DNA from: Apostichopus japonicus
Taxonomy: Eukaryota > Echinodermata > Holothuroidea > Aspidochirotida > Stichopodidae
Assembly: GCF_037975245.1 (NCBI RefSeq)
Contig: NC_092566.1
Location: 2,048,001-2,112,000 of the forward strand
Reading direction: 5' to 3'
DNA length: 64,000 nt
The stretch's first letter is position 1. Each line of letters begins with the position of its first letter. Position numbers and translations under genes: made by a program. Shown here piece by piece: positions 46,210 to 59,269 of this stretch. The notes beneath the pieces are model-generated. The model worked only from the letters and a program-made list of their open reading frames with translations, had not been told where the DNA came from and ran no database searches.

Positions 46210-47335
46210 CAGTTTTGTTGTTACTACAAACTACATGCATTTAGAAGTAACAATGTTAGCTTGTGAGAGAATCAGAACAATCCTTGACTGTTGAACGCCA
46301 CTGAAGTTCAATGAATTGACTTAGCTTCTATGACACGATTTCCATAAATGACAGGTTACAATAATAGAACTTTGCAATTCAATACCGAAGTAAAGATCGA
46401 GAAAACATTTCAAATCCAGCTGTGCTTTCACTTTAATAGAATCAGCTAAACAGTACTCTGCAGCAACAACAGCACCGTACTGTAGCTAACAAACTGTACT
46501 AAAAGTGACATTAGTAATAATGCTTGCTCTACTTCACAATTACACAACAGCTCACAAAGAATTCATCACATCTATTGTACTAAACATGCATAACGAACTT
46601 AGAAGCAATGAATAACTATGTGAACAAAACACTTGTAGCTTTACTTACCACCCCCAGATGTGAAATGAAGGGAGAGCTTTAAGGGTAACCACAATCCCAC
46701 AACAATACTGAATCTTTTCCTTTATAATTAGCTCAACCACTTGACTGTATAGTGTTCGTAATCTGACCTGCCTACAAATTATCCTGTTTACATTACTAGA
46801 TTAAATTAACCAAAGGTTGATTGTTACCTTTAAAAAGTTTGCTTTATCTGTCTGTGTAACTATTTGCATGAAAACTACTGAAATAAGTCACAAGGACATT
46901 GCTTTAACAAGGTCACAGCACTTTAAATGACAAGGGTCTTCTTTTATCTTGTAAACATAAACAAAGCAAGAAACTTTCCATGATGAGTATGATTAACCTG
47001 CCAAGTGTTTGTTTGTGTGAAAATATTGAATATAACATAATTCTCAAAAGAAAAGTTAAATGTACTTTTTTAAGCAATTTTTACTTTCAATATGAACTGA
47101 ATGTTCATGTTCCTCCCCCTCCCAATTGAGATAACCTGTTGACCCCTTGAAACTCAGAGGGTAAAAACTTATCAGGGCCTGCTTGAGTGTTTTTAATGTA
47201 CGCATATCAACTCTTTGTCGAAGACATATATTGCCCCTCCACAATACTAAACTGAATTTTACCAAACTATGTTCACCACATGAAAATCATAGTATTGGAG
47301 AATTCACAGATTAATTGTAGCTTTAATTTTGAAGT
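46210..47335. other. ACSL 5' intron, nothing recognised
   Basis: AT-rich DNA with no exon or repeat that I can support. Confidence 0.5.
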
Positions 47336-47339
47336 TATC

Positions 47340-47815
47340 AGGGTTTCAGACTTTGACACCTGTTGACCTCATTTGACCTTTGATCTCTACCATCTTCAAC
47401 AGGGATCTTGCACTAACCAAGCTGGATCTAAATACTAAGTCTGAAGTTCGAGAAAGATGTACTTCTTGAGTTATCATGTTTACAAGATTTTCTAACTTTG
47501 ACTTAAATGTTGACCATAAAATGACCAATGACCACCACCAATTTCAATAGGGTTCTTGTACTCACCAAGCTGGATTTGCATACCATGTATGAAGTTCAAC
47601 AGAGATATACTTGAGTATATTTTTAGTTATCTTGTTTACAAAGTTTCAGATTTTGATCTCTGTTGACTCCTAATGACCAAAGAGTTTCACAGGAAAGGAT
47701 ATGGTTCTTGTACTCAATACAATGGATCAACATACCAAGTCTGCAGTTAACCCACCATGAAAGTTTTGAGATACGGTTTCTACAAGAGAGTGTCACAAAC
47801 ACACACCATCGCATA
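47340..47815. repeat. Diverged tandem repeat of ~160 bp
   Basis: Three related units, each with TTGACCT-like runs, a CTTG(C/T)ACT block, an ACCAAG(C/T)(T/C)TG block and an end like GTTAT(C)(A/T)TGTTTACAA. Units start near 47343, 47490 and 47643. The first contains the direct repeat TGACCT-CATT-TGACCT (47364-47379), a DR4 spacing of nuclear-receptor half-sites on the minus strand. Confidence 0.6.
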
Positions 47816-48237
47816 AGCACTGATTCCTTCCGCCTCCAGCAAGGAATCAAACATTGAAGATTAAAACAATGAGGAAATTTGAGCAGCAAGATGACAGGAA
47901 AATGCAGGTACTATACAGGTATACTTAACTCAGTACCATTACATTGGGACTGAATTTCAGTGGGAATGACTGGGTCAGTATTTTACATGACAAGCGAACT
48001 AAGGTCAGTTCTATACAACCAGTGACATCAATACCACTAAGTTCTACAATATCCATTTATGTCAACTATGGGTCTGTATGGCAGACAATAGGCGGATACA
48101 ATTAATAAAAAATGTGAGTTGTATGAAGGCGAAAATACTATTCTGAGTGGATTGAGAATAGAATCCTCTGTTCTTCGCAATTAATCGCTCTAAATACTAA
48201 GTTGGTAAATCGATCCAATGAAACTTCCAAAACTTAC

Positions 48238-48297
48238 CTGGTTTAGATATTTACTTCACTTTCTAATTTACCTGTCTCTTCACAACTTCTGCACAAT
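48238..48297 (-). other. Possible ACSL 5' untranslated exon end
   Basis: A consensus donor (CCAG followed by GTAAGT) at 48238/48237 on the minus strand, with further CAG-GTAA sites just upstream. It suits the missing 5' exon, but no acceptor or start site is defined. Confidence 0.25.
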
Positions 48298-48470
48298 CAC
48301 TCTACCAAATCTAATGTTACCTGGTTACCTCACATGGTGACCTGTCACCTCCGGTCAACCTACCTCCGATTCTAGCACCCAAAGTGTCTAGTGGACCAGA
48401 GATGACCGATCACCACTGGAGGTCAGTGTCAAAAGGTTACCAGGTCACTCTAGAGATGGTAGAGCAAGGG
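48298..48470. repeat. Imperfect fold-back element
   Basis: Left part (CTCTACC..., TTACCTGGTTACC, GTGACCTGTCACCTCC) is roughly inverted on the right (GGAGGTCAGTGTC, GGTTACCAGGTCAC, GGTAGAG) around TTCTAGCACCC / GTGTCTAGTGG. Likely a short MITE. Confidence 0.55.
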
Positions 48471-49855
48471 AGCAGAGGTGGTGAGGGGACATGAAATTGA
48501 GGACTATAGGTACACTCTCAGTGAGTTAGCATAGGATAAATTGAATCCCACATTTTTCTTGGCAGGTTTGATAGCTAATCAAATTACCAGATATGGTAAT
48601 GGAATGCAAGCTTTCCATGTATCCCATATGCCTTGAAGTGTTGTATTGACAATGATAAATGCTTCATTTTATGAATTAAATCAAAATTTACATCAACTTT
48701 TCCAATTTAAAATCGGATGAACCTGGATATTTGAATATAATACAGTCATTGAGATATTGTAAACTTCACAGTTCACATCCACTTAAAGTAAATTTGGGAC
48801 CATCTACACCTCAAAAGTATTAAAATGAAGCAAAGAAACAATCAAAACAAAAACATTTTTGCTGACAGAGTTCAAATACGACATCACACCTGTATGTTTC
48901 CAGTTGACCAATTGTACAAACTGTGACAAGTTTAACTCGTAAAATATGTCCAAAGCACTATGTAGGGACTGCTTGCAAATTTCACTAGGATGCTTAGAAT
49001 TCATGCTCTTTTATCAGTCATAAATATCATATTTCCCCTGGACTAGCCTTTGAAACACAAACCAATCATATTGTCAAAATGCACCAAATTAGCAGGATTC
49101 TATAAACAGCACTGTAATAATTTAACACTTTACTGGTCCAATTTGTTTGGGAAAGAAGTAAAATTCCCCTCACAGGTCACTTTCATATGGACAATATATT
49201 GACAACAATGCATTGTAGGGACTTATCTTTTATTATCATATGAACTTTATAAATTTTGGGCAAAGAAGATCCTGTGACCTGGAGCTAGTTTGATTTTAGT
49301 ACTTGATAATGGAGTCTTTGATACTTTGTAGTATAGTCAAGGAACCTATTATGTCATGAGACGTATTTTGGACTCATTCCACTCTTCTAAGTAGCTTTTG
49401 TAGTTATATGTCTCAATATGGCAGCATTTTTCATAGAGATCTAAAATGACTAAAGGCTAAACTTTCATCAAAATTCCATACGAAAAATGTAGATGCGCCA
49501 GTTGGTTACATATTGAAGAGCTAGATATAAAGAAATTTGAGTAATTTATTCAACAATAAGTAACTTTTGCCAGTTTGAACTTTTAAGTATTAAAAGTATC
49601 ATTACATGCATGATATTAATTGGATCCAACATGCTGATTTCTACAATAAATAAGTTAGTTCTGCTAGGTTATGTTTAACCTAGGCTAAAGACTGGTTCTC
49701 TTGTCTTTAGCACATTTGACACACAACTACTATGGCTACAAGGCCTAAGTTGGAAACAATGTTAGGCCTGTTAATTTAATTAAATCCAAGCCAGCTAACA
49801 CTGTATAGGCACATTTGGCTATAGGTGTAACAAATAGGCCTGCTTATTTCAAACC
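48471..49855. other. Stretch without recognised gene
   Basis: AT-rich, no supported feature. Probably ACSL first intron if the promoter lies near 50 kb. Confidence 0.4.
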
Positions 49856-50077
49856 TTGCAAATTACATTCTGTATTCCACACTTGTTCTACTTGACTGAT
49901 CCAAAAAAGGCGTCAAGTACTCTTTCGGATACTGCAAAACCATACTCCATGGCTTCTTTCGCGAGTTCCTGCTTGCGGGAAGATCACTATACATACATAC
50001 ATACTATGCAATGTGACTGTCGTTTTGCATTTCAACGTTTGGACGAACTGCACACGACTGGGATGTCATTACCTTTG

Positions 50078-50240
50078 TAAGCACAGTGTGTGGAGAAAAA
50101 CACAAAAGTAGGCTAATGTTTGATTCACGCTTGACGTCACACACGCACCACCAAGCCTAGCCAAGTATTTGGCTACAGTAACGCCAAAGCACTTTCGCTT
50201 TCCAGATATTGGACTTCAGGGAGCAGCTCGGATTGAGTCT
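50078..50240 (-). promoter_or_regulatory. Candidate ACSL promoter and first exon
   Basis: Contains the palindromic CRE TGACGTCA at 50132-50139. On the minus strand a possible donor (ACAAAG followed by GTAATG) lies at 50078/50077. CpGs are more frequent than in flanking DNA. It sits upstream of ACSL in the right orientation. The start site is not defined. Confidence 0.3.
50132..50139. promoter_or_regulatory. cAMP response element TGACGTCA
   Basis: Perfect 8-bp CRE palindrome in the candidate ACSL promoter. A single 8-mer can occur by chance in 64 kb, so function is inferred from position only. Confidence 0.3.
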
Positions 50241-51144
50241 TACAGATATCCAGGAGAGACAAACGGAACCATCGACAGTTGATAAACTTTATCAATAGAT
50301 TATTGATCGTGCAGAGTACGGGTATGAAAGTGTTTTACAGATATGCTGGTGAGTGTTGCATAACTCCAAGGCATTGAGTCACGTGCATAACAATCGTAAA
50401 ATTATCTCATGATGAGGAAGATGTGACTGTTTTGTTATCACCACAAAATGTTATGTTCTTCCCCTCATATACGCTAGATAAAAAGTCGATTGACTCTTCG
50501 GCCATGATAGCAGAGGGAGGGGCCCTCTTGTTTAGATACCCGGTGGCTAGAGGGTTTGTGAGTAAAAGTCCGGAAGAACAGTTCTCTTCCAGGAAACAGC
50601 CCAGCCACCGGTAAAGTATATTTTGTTTTCCTTTTCTTAGCTAATGGTCTCTTCCCGGCATAGGCGTGGGTGGGGGGGGGGGGGGCTGGGGTTGCAAACT
50701 TGCAAGAGCCGTGCTTCACATGGCTCGATCAGGCATGTCACACTCTGATCACACACAGAAAAAAATAATCAACACTATATATGTACAAATAATTACACAA
50801 ACACGTTATAAACGTCGGTCTAAAACTGTATTTGTTAGAGTACACTTTGACAAAGCAATTTCTAATTCACACATGTTTTGGGAACCCTCATTGTAAATTA
50901 CTGAGATAGAGATATGACCTGTTCATGCTTTCAAGTATGGAGTGAGGGGTTGGGAAATTTTTTAATTCTCTCAAACTTTCTGGTAGGTGTATGAACTTTC
51001 ATGGAAGGTGGCAAAGGCGAATAAATTATTATATATAGGAGGGGTTTGGAGATGGGGTCGTTGGAGTCCCATGTAAGAGGTCTGGGGTTTTTTCCACAGA
51101 AAAAATAAACAAATAAAGGTTTAGACCTTTGTGCATTTTGAGTG

Positions 51145-51197
51145 TTACCCCGATCCCGACCCCACCCCGACCCCCACCCGAACCCCGACCCCCGCAC
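51145..51197 (-). other. G-quadruplex-prone tract
   Basis: On the minus strand eight runs of three to five G are separated by one to three bases (GGGGGTCGGGGTTCGGG onward). It is G/C-rich in AT-rich surroundings and looks like a degenerate (GGGGTC)n array. Confidence 0.7.
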
Positions 51198-51972
51198 TCA
51201 ATACATTTAAAGTAGCTATTAGCACACCTTGCATGGGTATAGATCTAGTTATATAAGTGTAATTAAAGCCAAAATATAACTCTGTATGCACACTTTCACG
51301 TCTGTAATTTCATCCCTTTTTTCTTCGGGAGGGCCCTTACCGCCCCCTTCATGCATGGGAGCCAACTTCAATGACCCCATTGCAACACCCCTTCCTGCTT
51401 AAAATTCTCGTTCCGGCCCTGATTCAAACTATGGATAGATCCTAACTGCACCTGTGAATAAGCATGACATTAACAATTACTGTATGATGTAGTATATATA
51501 TGTACTCAAGTTATCCAAATAATTCCAAAATTATGTCTAATGGAAAATTACCCATCATGGGAGGAATGGACTACTTCATTTTTGCCGTAACTGACAAAGT
51601 TAATGCTAAAAGAAATAGAAGACGGAAAGAAGAAGAAGAAAAAGATAAACATTTCAAAGAAATGTCAAACAAATCCCATTTTTCTGTCATATATTTTACG
51701 CCTGAAAGTCGAAAACAGGAATTGGTAAAGGGTGGGGTTTCATCCCATGCGACCCTTTGAGAGTTTTGGTTACTTCCTGTAATCCATGGCCACCCCCCCC
51801 CCCCCCGTCCAGAAATATACTGCGTCGTCCGCTCTGTGTGCTTTTAAATGTATTTTCGACGTTCGTCCTCAACTTGGTTAAAGGTCTCAAATTTCGTCTG
51901 ACAAGTAGACTGGGCGACTGTCCTGTCTTCTAATGCAAGTCACTGAGGTGGGGATTCACCTGTGTATAGCAG

Positions 51973-53570
51973 CATATGTATGGAACGCCAAAAGGACCAC
52001 AGGTGGCGTTGCTACCCTAAATAGGAGGTGCTACTACCCTAAACTCGAGGTGCTACTACCCTAAACAGGTGGTGCTACTACTCTTAACAGAAGGTGCTAC
52101 TACTCCCAAGAGTGCACCCCCTGTATGCTTCAGTACACTGTTGTGTACCTTAGCACCCTGTGGACTGGTGGCCCCCTGTAGGCTTCAGTACACTGCTTCA
52201 GTATGCTTCAGTACACACGCATTGAGTACACACGAACCTTGAGTACATACGCACTGAAGTACCCTATGTACCCCACCATACAGTACAGTACAGTACACCA
52301 CAGGACACCAAACTATACACCACAGTACACAGTAGCTTTGATCAATTGCGAGATACAGGAAGGTACACAATACAAACAAAAGTGTAGCAGGAACGATGAG
52401 ATTAGGCGAAAGCTGTTATGACTTCAAGCATAGAGTAAACAACCTCACCCAAACTAACCTAACAATTTAATAAGATATCAAAATTTAAGAAAATTTACTT
52501 CACTGGACATAACGATTAAAATCTCGCTTTTATTAGCAGTTAAATGATAATGTGTGAACGCGCGCACATGTGTTCAAAACATGTATTTTACGTTAGTTCG
52601 TAACTATATGCTTTATTATGATTAACCTATATACGTAATAATTACAATCACACATTACAGTTATTCACAATGACGCATATATAAACCAATCAAATCATAT
52701 AATGCATGCTTTGAACCTACATAAAACAAAGCACACAAGAACAAACATAAAACGATCTAAAGCAAAACAATATAGCAATATCAACAAACAACCCAACCAC
52801 ATGTGCACGCACAAACGCCGACTTTGAATGTGTAGTCAACGACAAGTCATCACAAACATCACTGGACCGATCGTAAAGAGTAACATTCCTCTTCTACAAC
52901 TTCCTTCAATGATGCAATTGTGCTGATAATACTACTACTAATAAAAATGACCACACTTCTTCATATGGTTTTTATCCAGTGTAAATCTCCTTTGATAGGA
53001 AAAGGTGGTTAATATTATTGAGTGATCACAGCAGAAGGTCACCACCAACAGGCTGGTTGCTGAGAAAATAAATCACATACATTAATGGCCGTAAGACAGA
53101 TTAATGATTAATTTACAACATTTTGGCAACACTGAAGAACATTTTAGCAACGATATTACCATGAGAAATCGGTGCTATACTAGTGCTTTTAGTTCATGTA
53201 GTCTATCTCTTAATGCGGCCAAACGGCGAGAGCACGTATCACCAAAGACATAGTTACATAGTAGTATCGATCGACTCATGTTTAGAGTAGTAGCGACTCC
53301 ATTTTGGAGTAGTAGCACCTTCCGTTTAGGGTAGTAGCGCCACTCATTTAAAGTAGCATTGCGGTCTGTAGTAGTAGTGGCATCGACTATTTAGAGTAGT
53401 AGCGCCTCCTTTTTTTTACAGCAGCATCGTCACTTAGGAGTAGCAGCACCTTCTGTTGAGAGTAGTAACACCCCCTATTTAGGGTAGTAGCATCTGCTGT
53501 TTAGGGTAGTAGCACCTCCTGTTTGGAATAGTAGCGCCACCTGTAGTCCTTTTGGCGTTCCATATATATG
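51973..53570. mobile_element. 1.6-kb element with repeat-built terminal inverted repeats
   Basis: Left end TATGGAACGCCAAAAGGACC is inverted at the right (TAGTCCTTTTGGCGTTCCATA). Inside each end the arm is a row of ~27-bp units, GGTGCTACTACCCTAAA on the left and TTTAGGGTAGTAGCACC on the right. There are about five units on the left and nine on the right. The interior starts with TACAGTACA-type repeats (52120-52330), then AT-rich DNA without a transposase frame. Confidence 0.85.
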
Positions 53571-53574
53571 TTAC

Positions 53575-56240
53575 CACCCCGTAATCATCGGGCCAATCAA
53601 TAGCAAACCAGACAACATATTTTGTACATCTAAACCAATCTTTCTTTTAACAAAGTAACCTATGAACCCTTTTAAGAATATCCAATATATAAAGAGCTAT
53701 TGAACTTGACATGTTCGACCGGCATACTGCCGCAATAGTATACCAACACGGTTTAGGAAGTGCGTAACACAGAGTTCCTGGGAGAGGATTTCCGGCAACT
53801 TACACCACCCCTGTGTAGTGAAAATGAACGTCATGACCACAATGAAAGATTTTCAAAGGAAATTATTCGTAAGATAATACCTTAAAATGGGAGCAAGTCT
53901 GATTACGGTAGGAAATAACAAATCGTTGTGGCTGTTGATTATGCAAAACCTCAAATCATATGTCGTTGGTCTTTACCTGTATAGCTCCGTCGGTAAGGAA
54001 CTCACATATACCAAGGAGGATATTTGGTTGACTTCGCCGGATTTTACTTGTGGAAAAAACTTACACTTACTGAGAATCTAAGCGTGACAAAACTTGGGAT
54101 GTGAAATACCTGTAGGTTTGTTAATCAAATAGTGTTAACTTACTTACACACTTGTACAGCACTCATCTCACACTCAGGCCTCTCACCGTCATTTCCGGTT
54201 GCCAGCGGCATAAAAAATTGAATTAAATTTGACGTGTGTATTTCCACATTTACAACAACACAATGCAAGTTCGATAGGAATCAGTATACAAGAAAATGAA
54301 CAAACAATGAAATATATCAAAGCGCTGACAAACATTAGTATTTGAAAACCTTAGCGGAGACTTGAAAGAAACTACGTTCAATTGAATTAAGTCAGGCGGT
54401 CAAGCTACGCAAGAAAAAATCTATAAGGAAAAATAACTATATACAATGTATTCGAGTTTCTTTATCTTCCTATTTTGACGCCCCACTCCTTCGCACGCCA
54501 TGTTTACCATTATATAGAGTGGTCGCCCCTCTGGCCACATGTGAAGGGTATTGAAAACAGAGTGAAATCGAGCGTGCGCATTTTCTGTCGTTCTCTATTT
54601 TTGTATATACCGCCCTCTTTTAAAAAAATATTTTGACAACCACGCCGATAACCATCCGACGCCAATTTGGACTCGATTGTTTACAGAGGCTACCCCCCCC
54701 CCCGGCCCGACATTCAATTTGCCATGTTAAAGACAAAAACAGACAGATACGCAACTCTTTGGCTTAAATTAACTGACTATTATTAACATGCGACTGATTT
54801 GATTTGATATAAGTGGGTTTCGCTCCTCCCATGCACCCCTCCATTGAACATCAACAGCTAGGGCCAGTTGGCGGGGCTCCGTGCCAATCGTTGTTTCGTG
54901 ACCCATCATTACGTTGGTTCTTCTGGCGCTGACTTGCATTACTAGAATTCTGCCCCCCACCCCCCCCCCCTCGCAAAAAATATACTCTCATTTTGATTTC
55001 CCCCTCTAACGATCACATGTCTAACGATGCCGCTAATAATGTTAAGTTAGATCAGTTCAATCCATAGCAGTTGACTTGCAGCTGGAAGAAATGGTTCAGA
55101 TGCACAACAATCAGTCAGATGAAAAGCAAATGTATGTTTAAGCATGTTTATAAAGGTTTATGACGTTGACGTCAATAACCAATTGAGGTATGCCATAAAA
55201 TTGAATTTATCAGTCAGTCGGCTACCATATGTTTATGACGGCTCTGTGTGCCGGTCTACATCATATGCAGTTGCCAGTGGGATGAGGCGTGGGCCTATGG
55301 CCATTATCTCACTAGTACTGAAACTTCAAGGGGACCGGGCCTGGGAATGTAACATGTTACATCATTTTTCTCATATGAGGGCCACGGACATTGTGGCCAG
55401 TCCCCTTGGCCAAAGACAGGAATTTCACGATCCGAACGATTTTCTGTAAGTTTGTTAATAAGTCAAAGTTTCTACCGCGAACTCACCTTCTAGGCCATCA
55501 ACCTTGTATAGTGTTACATTACGGTGACATCACTAATCTCCACTCTCTCTATTTCTCGCACTCAAAATAAAAATGATAATAAATTCAGAAAAATGAATGA
55601 AAAATCATAACAAAACAACAACAACACTAGACCAATAGCGTAGGCCTATGGGTTAGTTTTTTATAATCGTGTTTTGTGGAAAACTATCACAACCAGTGGT
55701 ATGCACAAAACCATTCAGAAGGTAGAGCAGGTGTAACAGGCGGGGAAGAATTAGGCTATACTCCTCAGGACCCGGGTGGGACGAAGCGCGAATCCCAGTC
55801 GACTACAGCAAAAATATTCAAGAGAACTGGTAGTTATTAACACCACTGGCACCTGGTGCTTAGACCTAATTATATACATTATCTAAAATATGCCCCAGAA
55901 TGCACCATTTGACCATTTGACTTTGTCTTATTTTCCTTCCATGGTGGGGGACGACCCCAAGGCCGCACTGCGTGTGAATCAGCTTCAGTGTCTGTGGCAT
56001 CGCTCCCGATCCTTTATAAAATCCCGGGATCCGTCTCTAGTCCTTCCATTGAAAGTTTTAATATGTCCTATATGCGTTAATGAATCAAGGAAAATTAGAA
56101 TCTGGCCCCCACCTTTGAAATCATGTGCACGTCATTGGTCACAGTGGACCATCCCTCCATTCATTGGCCCACCGAGGAAATGGAAAGGGGTCATATGAAC
56201 GTCTTAATTATTAGTAAAGGTGGAATGTAGAAATGAAATC
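53575..56240. other. Intergenic stretch with G/C-rich repeat fragments
   Basis: C-tracts near 54693 and 54958. Sections at about 55240-55440 and 55740-56200 are richer in G+C than their surroundings and contain short open frames without recognisable family. The block beginning GCCCCAGAATGCACCATTTG (55892) looks like a dispersed-repeat fragment. Confidence 0.45.
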
Positions 56241-56246
56241 AGTCGC

Positions 56247-56254
56247 TATAAATA
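56247..56254 (+). promoter_or_regulatory. Candidate TATA box of the PDZ gene
   Basis: TATAAATA, 486 bases before the start codon of the PDZ exon on the same strand. If used, the 5' UTR would be about 460 bases without an intron. Chance occurrence in AT-rich DNA is possible. Confidence 0.3.
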
Positions 56255-56739
56255 GCCTCAGTCATTCCCTGTTCTGTTTTAGAACGACTTTTCTGATAGG
56301 CTAATATGTGACCTACACCGTCTGAAATGAGAGCATAATTACGACCCTGTCATACGTAAAATCATTTCATAAATCTCCCGCGCATGAACTTGAAAATGTT
56401 TCACCCCACGACAAAGTTTATTGCCCCGCCCACTATACCAGACATCTTTGCAACTACAGCACGTCGCGCAGTCTACATACTCTTTACCACTTCCGTATGG
56501 TACCGTCGGCATTCCATACATTCTTGACATTCATATTTGGTTAGATCCCTCTCCCACACAATCGTACAGTGCGAAGGTAGTTCCTTCTGCTCCGTCTGTC
56601 GTTTCCGATTGTAATTTTTGTGTGGATTTACTCGGAATTTTTGTCCTGTAGTTTAGTGTACAAGTCGCCAACGTTTACGTTAGAAGTAACATCAGACACA
56701 GATCGTGTTTTTGTCGGAGGGGAGAAAGAAAGTAGTAAA

Positions 56740-56850
56740 ATGTCGCTCTCTCAAGGTACTATAACCAATGTAACCATACCAGGACCGGGTCCGTTTGGAT
56801 TCCGCTTGGCTGGCGGACGAGATTTCGGCTTGCCATTACACATATCCAAA
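56740..56850 (+). CDS. First coding exon of ALP/Enigma-type PDZ protein
   Basis: 37 codons ending at a consensus donor GTAAGT in phase 0. After nine residues comes the first half of a PDZ domain: VTIPGPGPFGFRLAGGRDFG, then LPLHISK. In PDLIM1-7 and LDB3/ZASP the domain starts with PWGFRLxGGKDF...PLxIS at the very N terminus, with an intron close to this point. These proteins bind alpha-actinin by the PDZ domain at Z-discs or stress fibres and carry LIM domains at the C terminus. No LIM exon is in the window, so the exact member is not assigned. Trp of PWGF is Phe here. Confidence 0.85.
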
Positions 56851-59265
56851 GTAAGTATGGGAGAACTAGATTCTAATCTACAATTGCTGTTAGGGTATCT
56901 AATACCCATAGGGAGTTCTCTGAAAGTGTACACATTTTGTATAACCTAAGGCTAGCATAGTAATGAAATGTCTTACCCAGACTCACCAACACTACTACTA
57001 CTACATTGATGTGTTCGTAAAATCATGGTCTCGAAATGTGAAGTCGAATACCTTGAAATGTGCAATCGACTTAACTAGGCTAGGCCTTACAGATGCCATA
57101 ACTCATATTGAACCTTTTGTATTCTCCCTCTCAGTTATGTTCATCTGCAACGAAACAGCTACAATGTGTTCGGATACAGTGTATCAATATCATTCCTAAT
57201 GTTATGTTGCCTTGTATGGGTTTGAATACAGATCAACTGTAACGCAAATATAAAAGTGATCTGCAAACAATATAGTACCATTCGACCAAAGCAGATGCAT
57301 TGTTTGATGTTCAATACTATACAATCAAACTGATGTCATATACTGTGTGAAGTTCAGTAATACTAAAGACCTAGAGTTCTGCAACTATGTTAATGACTGT
57401 TCATGTACTTGTAAAACCTGACAATGCCAACTTTTACATTGGGCCTATTTGTTTGATTATGACAGAACAGCTAAATTTGTTATAATTTAAATACTGTAGA
57501 GCACTAAGAATAGGAGTAGGGGATGTGGAAGATGGTGAGAGGAGCGGGTAGGGGGGGGGGGTGAAGGGAATGTTGAGCACTGATGTTGGACTTTGCTCAA
57601 ACTGGAGGGTCAAAAACCCTTCAACAGTGCAGTATTTGTTCCTTGGCTTTCTCTGCAATAGTGATGTCATTTTGATATATAAGGCCTATTTATGTAGACA
57701 TGAACAGCTATCATATAGCCACTCGAACCAATAAACTCTTCAAACCCCAAGGACTCAATCAAATTTCATAGTTTATTCAAGCAGTAAAATCCAGGGCTAC
57801 AGTACTAAGATCTTACAAGTAAGCTTACATGGAAGGAAGTTTTCATAATCATCTGGAGATCCAAAAGGCTCTTTCCAAAGACTGACCACGATCTTCTTTG
57901 GCGAGAAGTATTTTGTTAGCTTAACCCCACTAATCTTCTTTAATCTTCTTTACAGTTAAAGCCTTGCACATATAAAGTTATAGCACTACGTGTGAGTTTA
58001 TGATCATCATCACCCTTCCTGAAATATTGTTGTTATTAAAGGAACATAAAGTAGTAAGATTCATACAGTACCATATCACATCAGCTATAGTTCCAAAGAC
58101 AAATAGTTTACCTGTCAAGCATTTTATTCCATTGCTTTGATTTGACCTAGAATAAAAACATATATACCAGACAATTACCTTCAAGTGGTGTTAGATATTT
58201 CAGGCTCTCTTAATTGAGACGACTCATGGTACGTATTATTGAGAATTAAAAATTAAAAATAAAACTCAAACAGCTTCATAGTCAGTGTACATTAAAGTGA
58301 TAATGACATACCCGGGGAGGATGGAGGGTGGGGTGGGTCGGGGGAAGAAGATTCAGCCAAGTAAAGAATATTTAACGTATGTAGCTCTCTCATAGTGTCC
58401 TCACAGTCTATATTAAATGTCATCTTTTCAATGTATGAGCATTTAAAATGGTCACCTTGATATTGTTCTTTTTTTGTGTGGAAGTAACATATCAAATGCT
58501 AAATGATCTAGTTATTAAGGCGTTGTGACTGTTTACTGTTTAGTCGAACAAACTTGTAAAGCCTTGTCAAATTAGCATCATAATCTATCCAGGTGTTCTA
58601 CAGTATTGACTCACAATCCTGATTCAGAAATTTGGAGATACATTTACTGACACTGTGCCTGGTATCATTATAAATTTTGTATATTTATGACTATTTTATT
58701 GGGAGGAGTCTATTGTTTTTATCTTAGTTGGAAACGTGTGTGTCAATAGACTGTATGGCATGCATGTATCGATCAGATCAAAACAATGCTATAACTATGC
58801 AAAACTACATCTTTAGCATAAATCTTTCCCTATCTAAGGACATACTTCCATTGCGAGACCACCGGTTGTGTAAACAGTGTAATTTGAGCCTCGCTGCAGG
58901 GTAAGATGTAGCCTTCAAAGTTCGTGTAGCATTAATAGAGGGCTTGGAAGTTTGTCTCTCATTGGATACTATACTTCCTGTGTAGATAACTGAATGTATG
59001 TACATCTTTACATGGTTGGTATACATAGCAACTAGACCATTTTGTATAGTATGTTGCGATGAGATACCGGATACATTATTCCCTGTGCTGGCCATTTAAT
59101 ATGTTTGAACTAGGAACAAACAATGTTCAAAGAAAAAAGGCATATAATTGGCATGTTTATGGAATTAGAGTGTTTACGGTCTGGATCAGTGCTGGGAATG
59201 GTATGATAACTCTCTGTAATCTGGTTGTAAAGGGTGTTAACTAAGCAAGGACATACACATCACAC
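56851..59265 (+). other. Presumed first intron of the PDZ gene, part 1
   Basis: AT-rich DNA with a G-tract near 57550 and no second PDZ exon found (looked for a GGKA-type repeat start and a GD-I-L-INN-like segment). Confidence 0.5.
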
Positions 59266-59269
59266 TTAC

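Noticed and set aside
49856-49960. Minus-strand ATG with MEYGFAVSERVLDAFFGS as an upstream ACSL start
   Set aside because: No donor of the required phase 1 is convincing (only a weak one after MEY), and the ATG in exon 1 already gives the normal family length.
55144-56198. Two plus-strand open frames of about 100 codons upstream of the PDZ exon
   Set aside because: No family recognised, no donor joining them to the PDZ exon in frame, and the second lies in what looks like a dispersed repeat.
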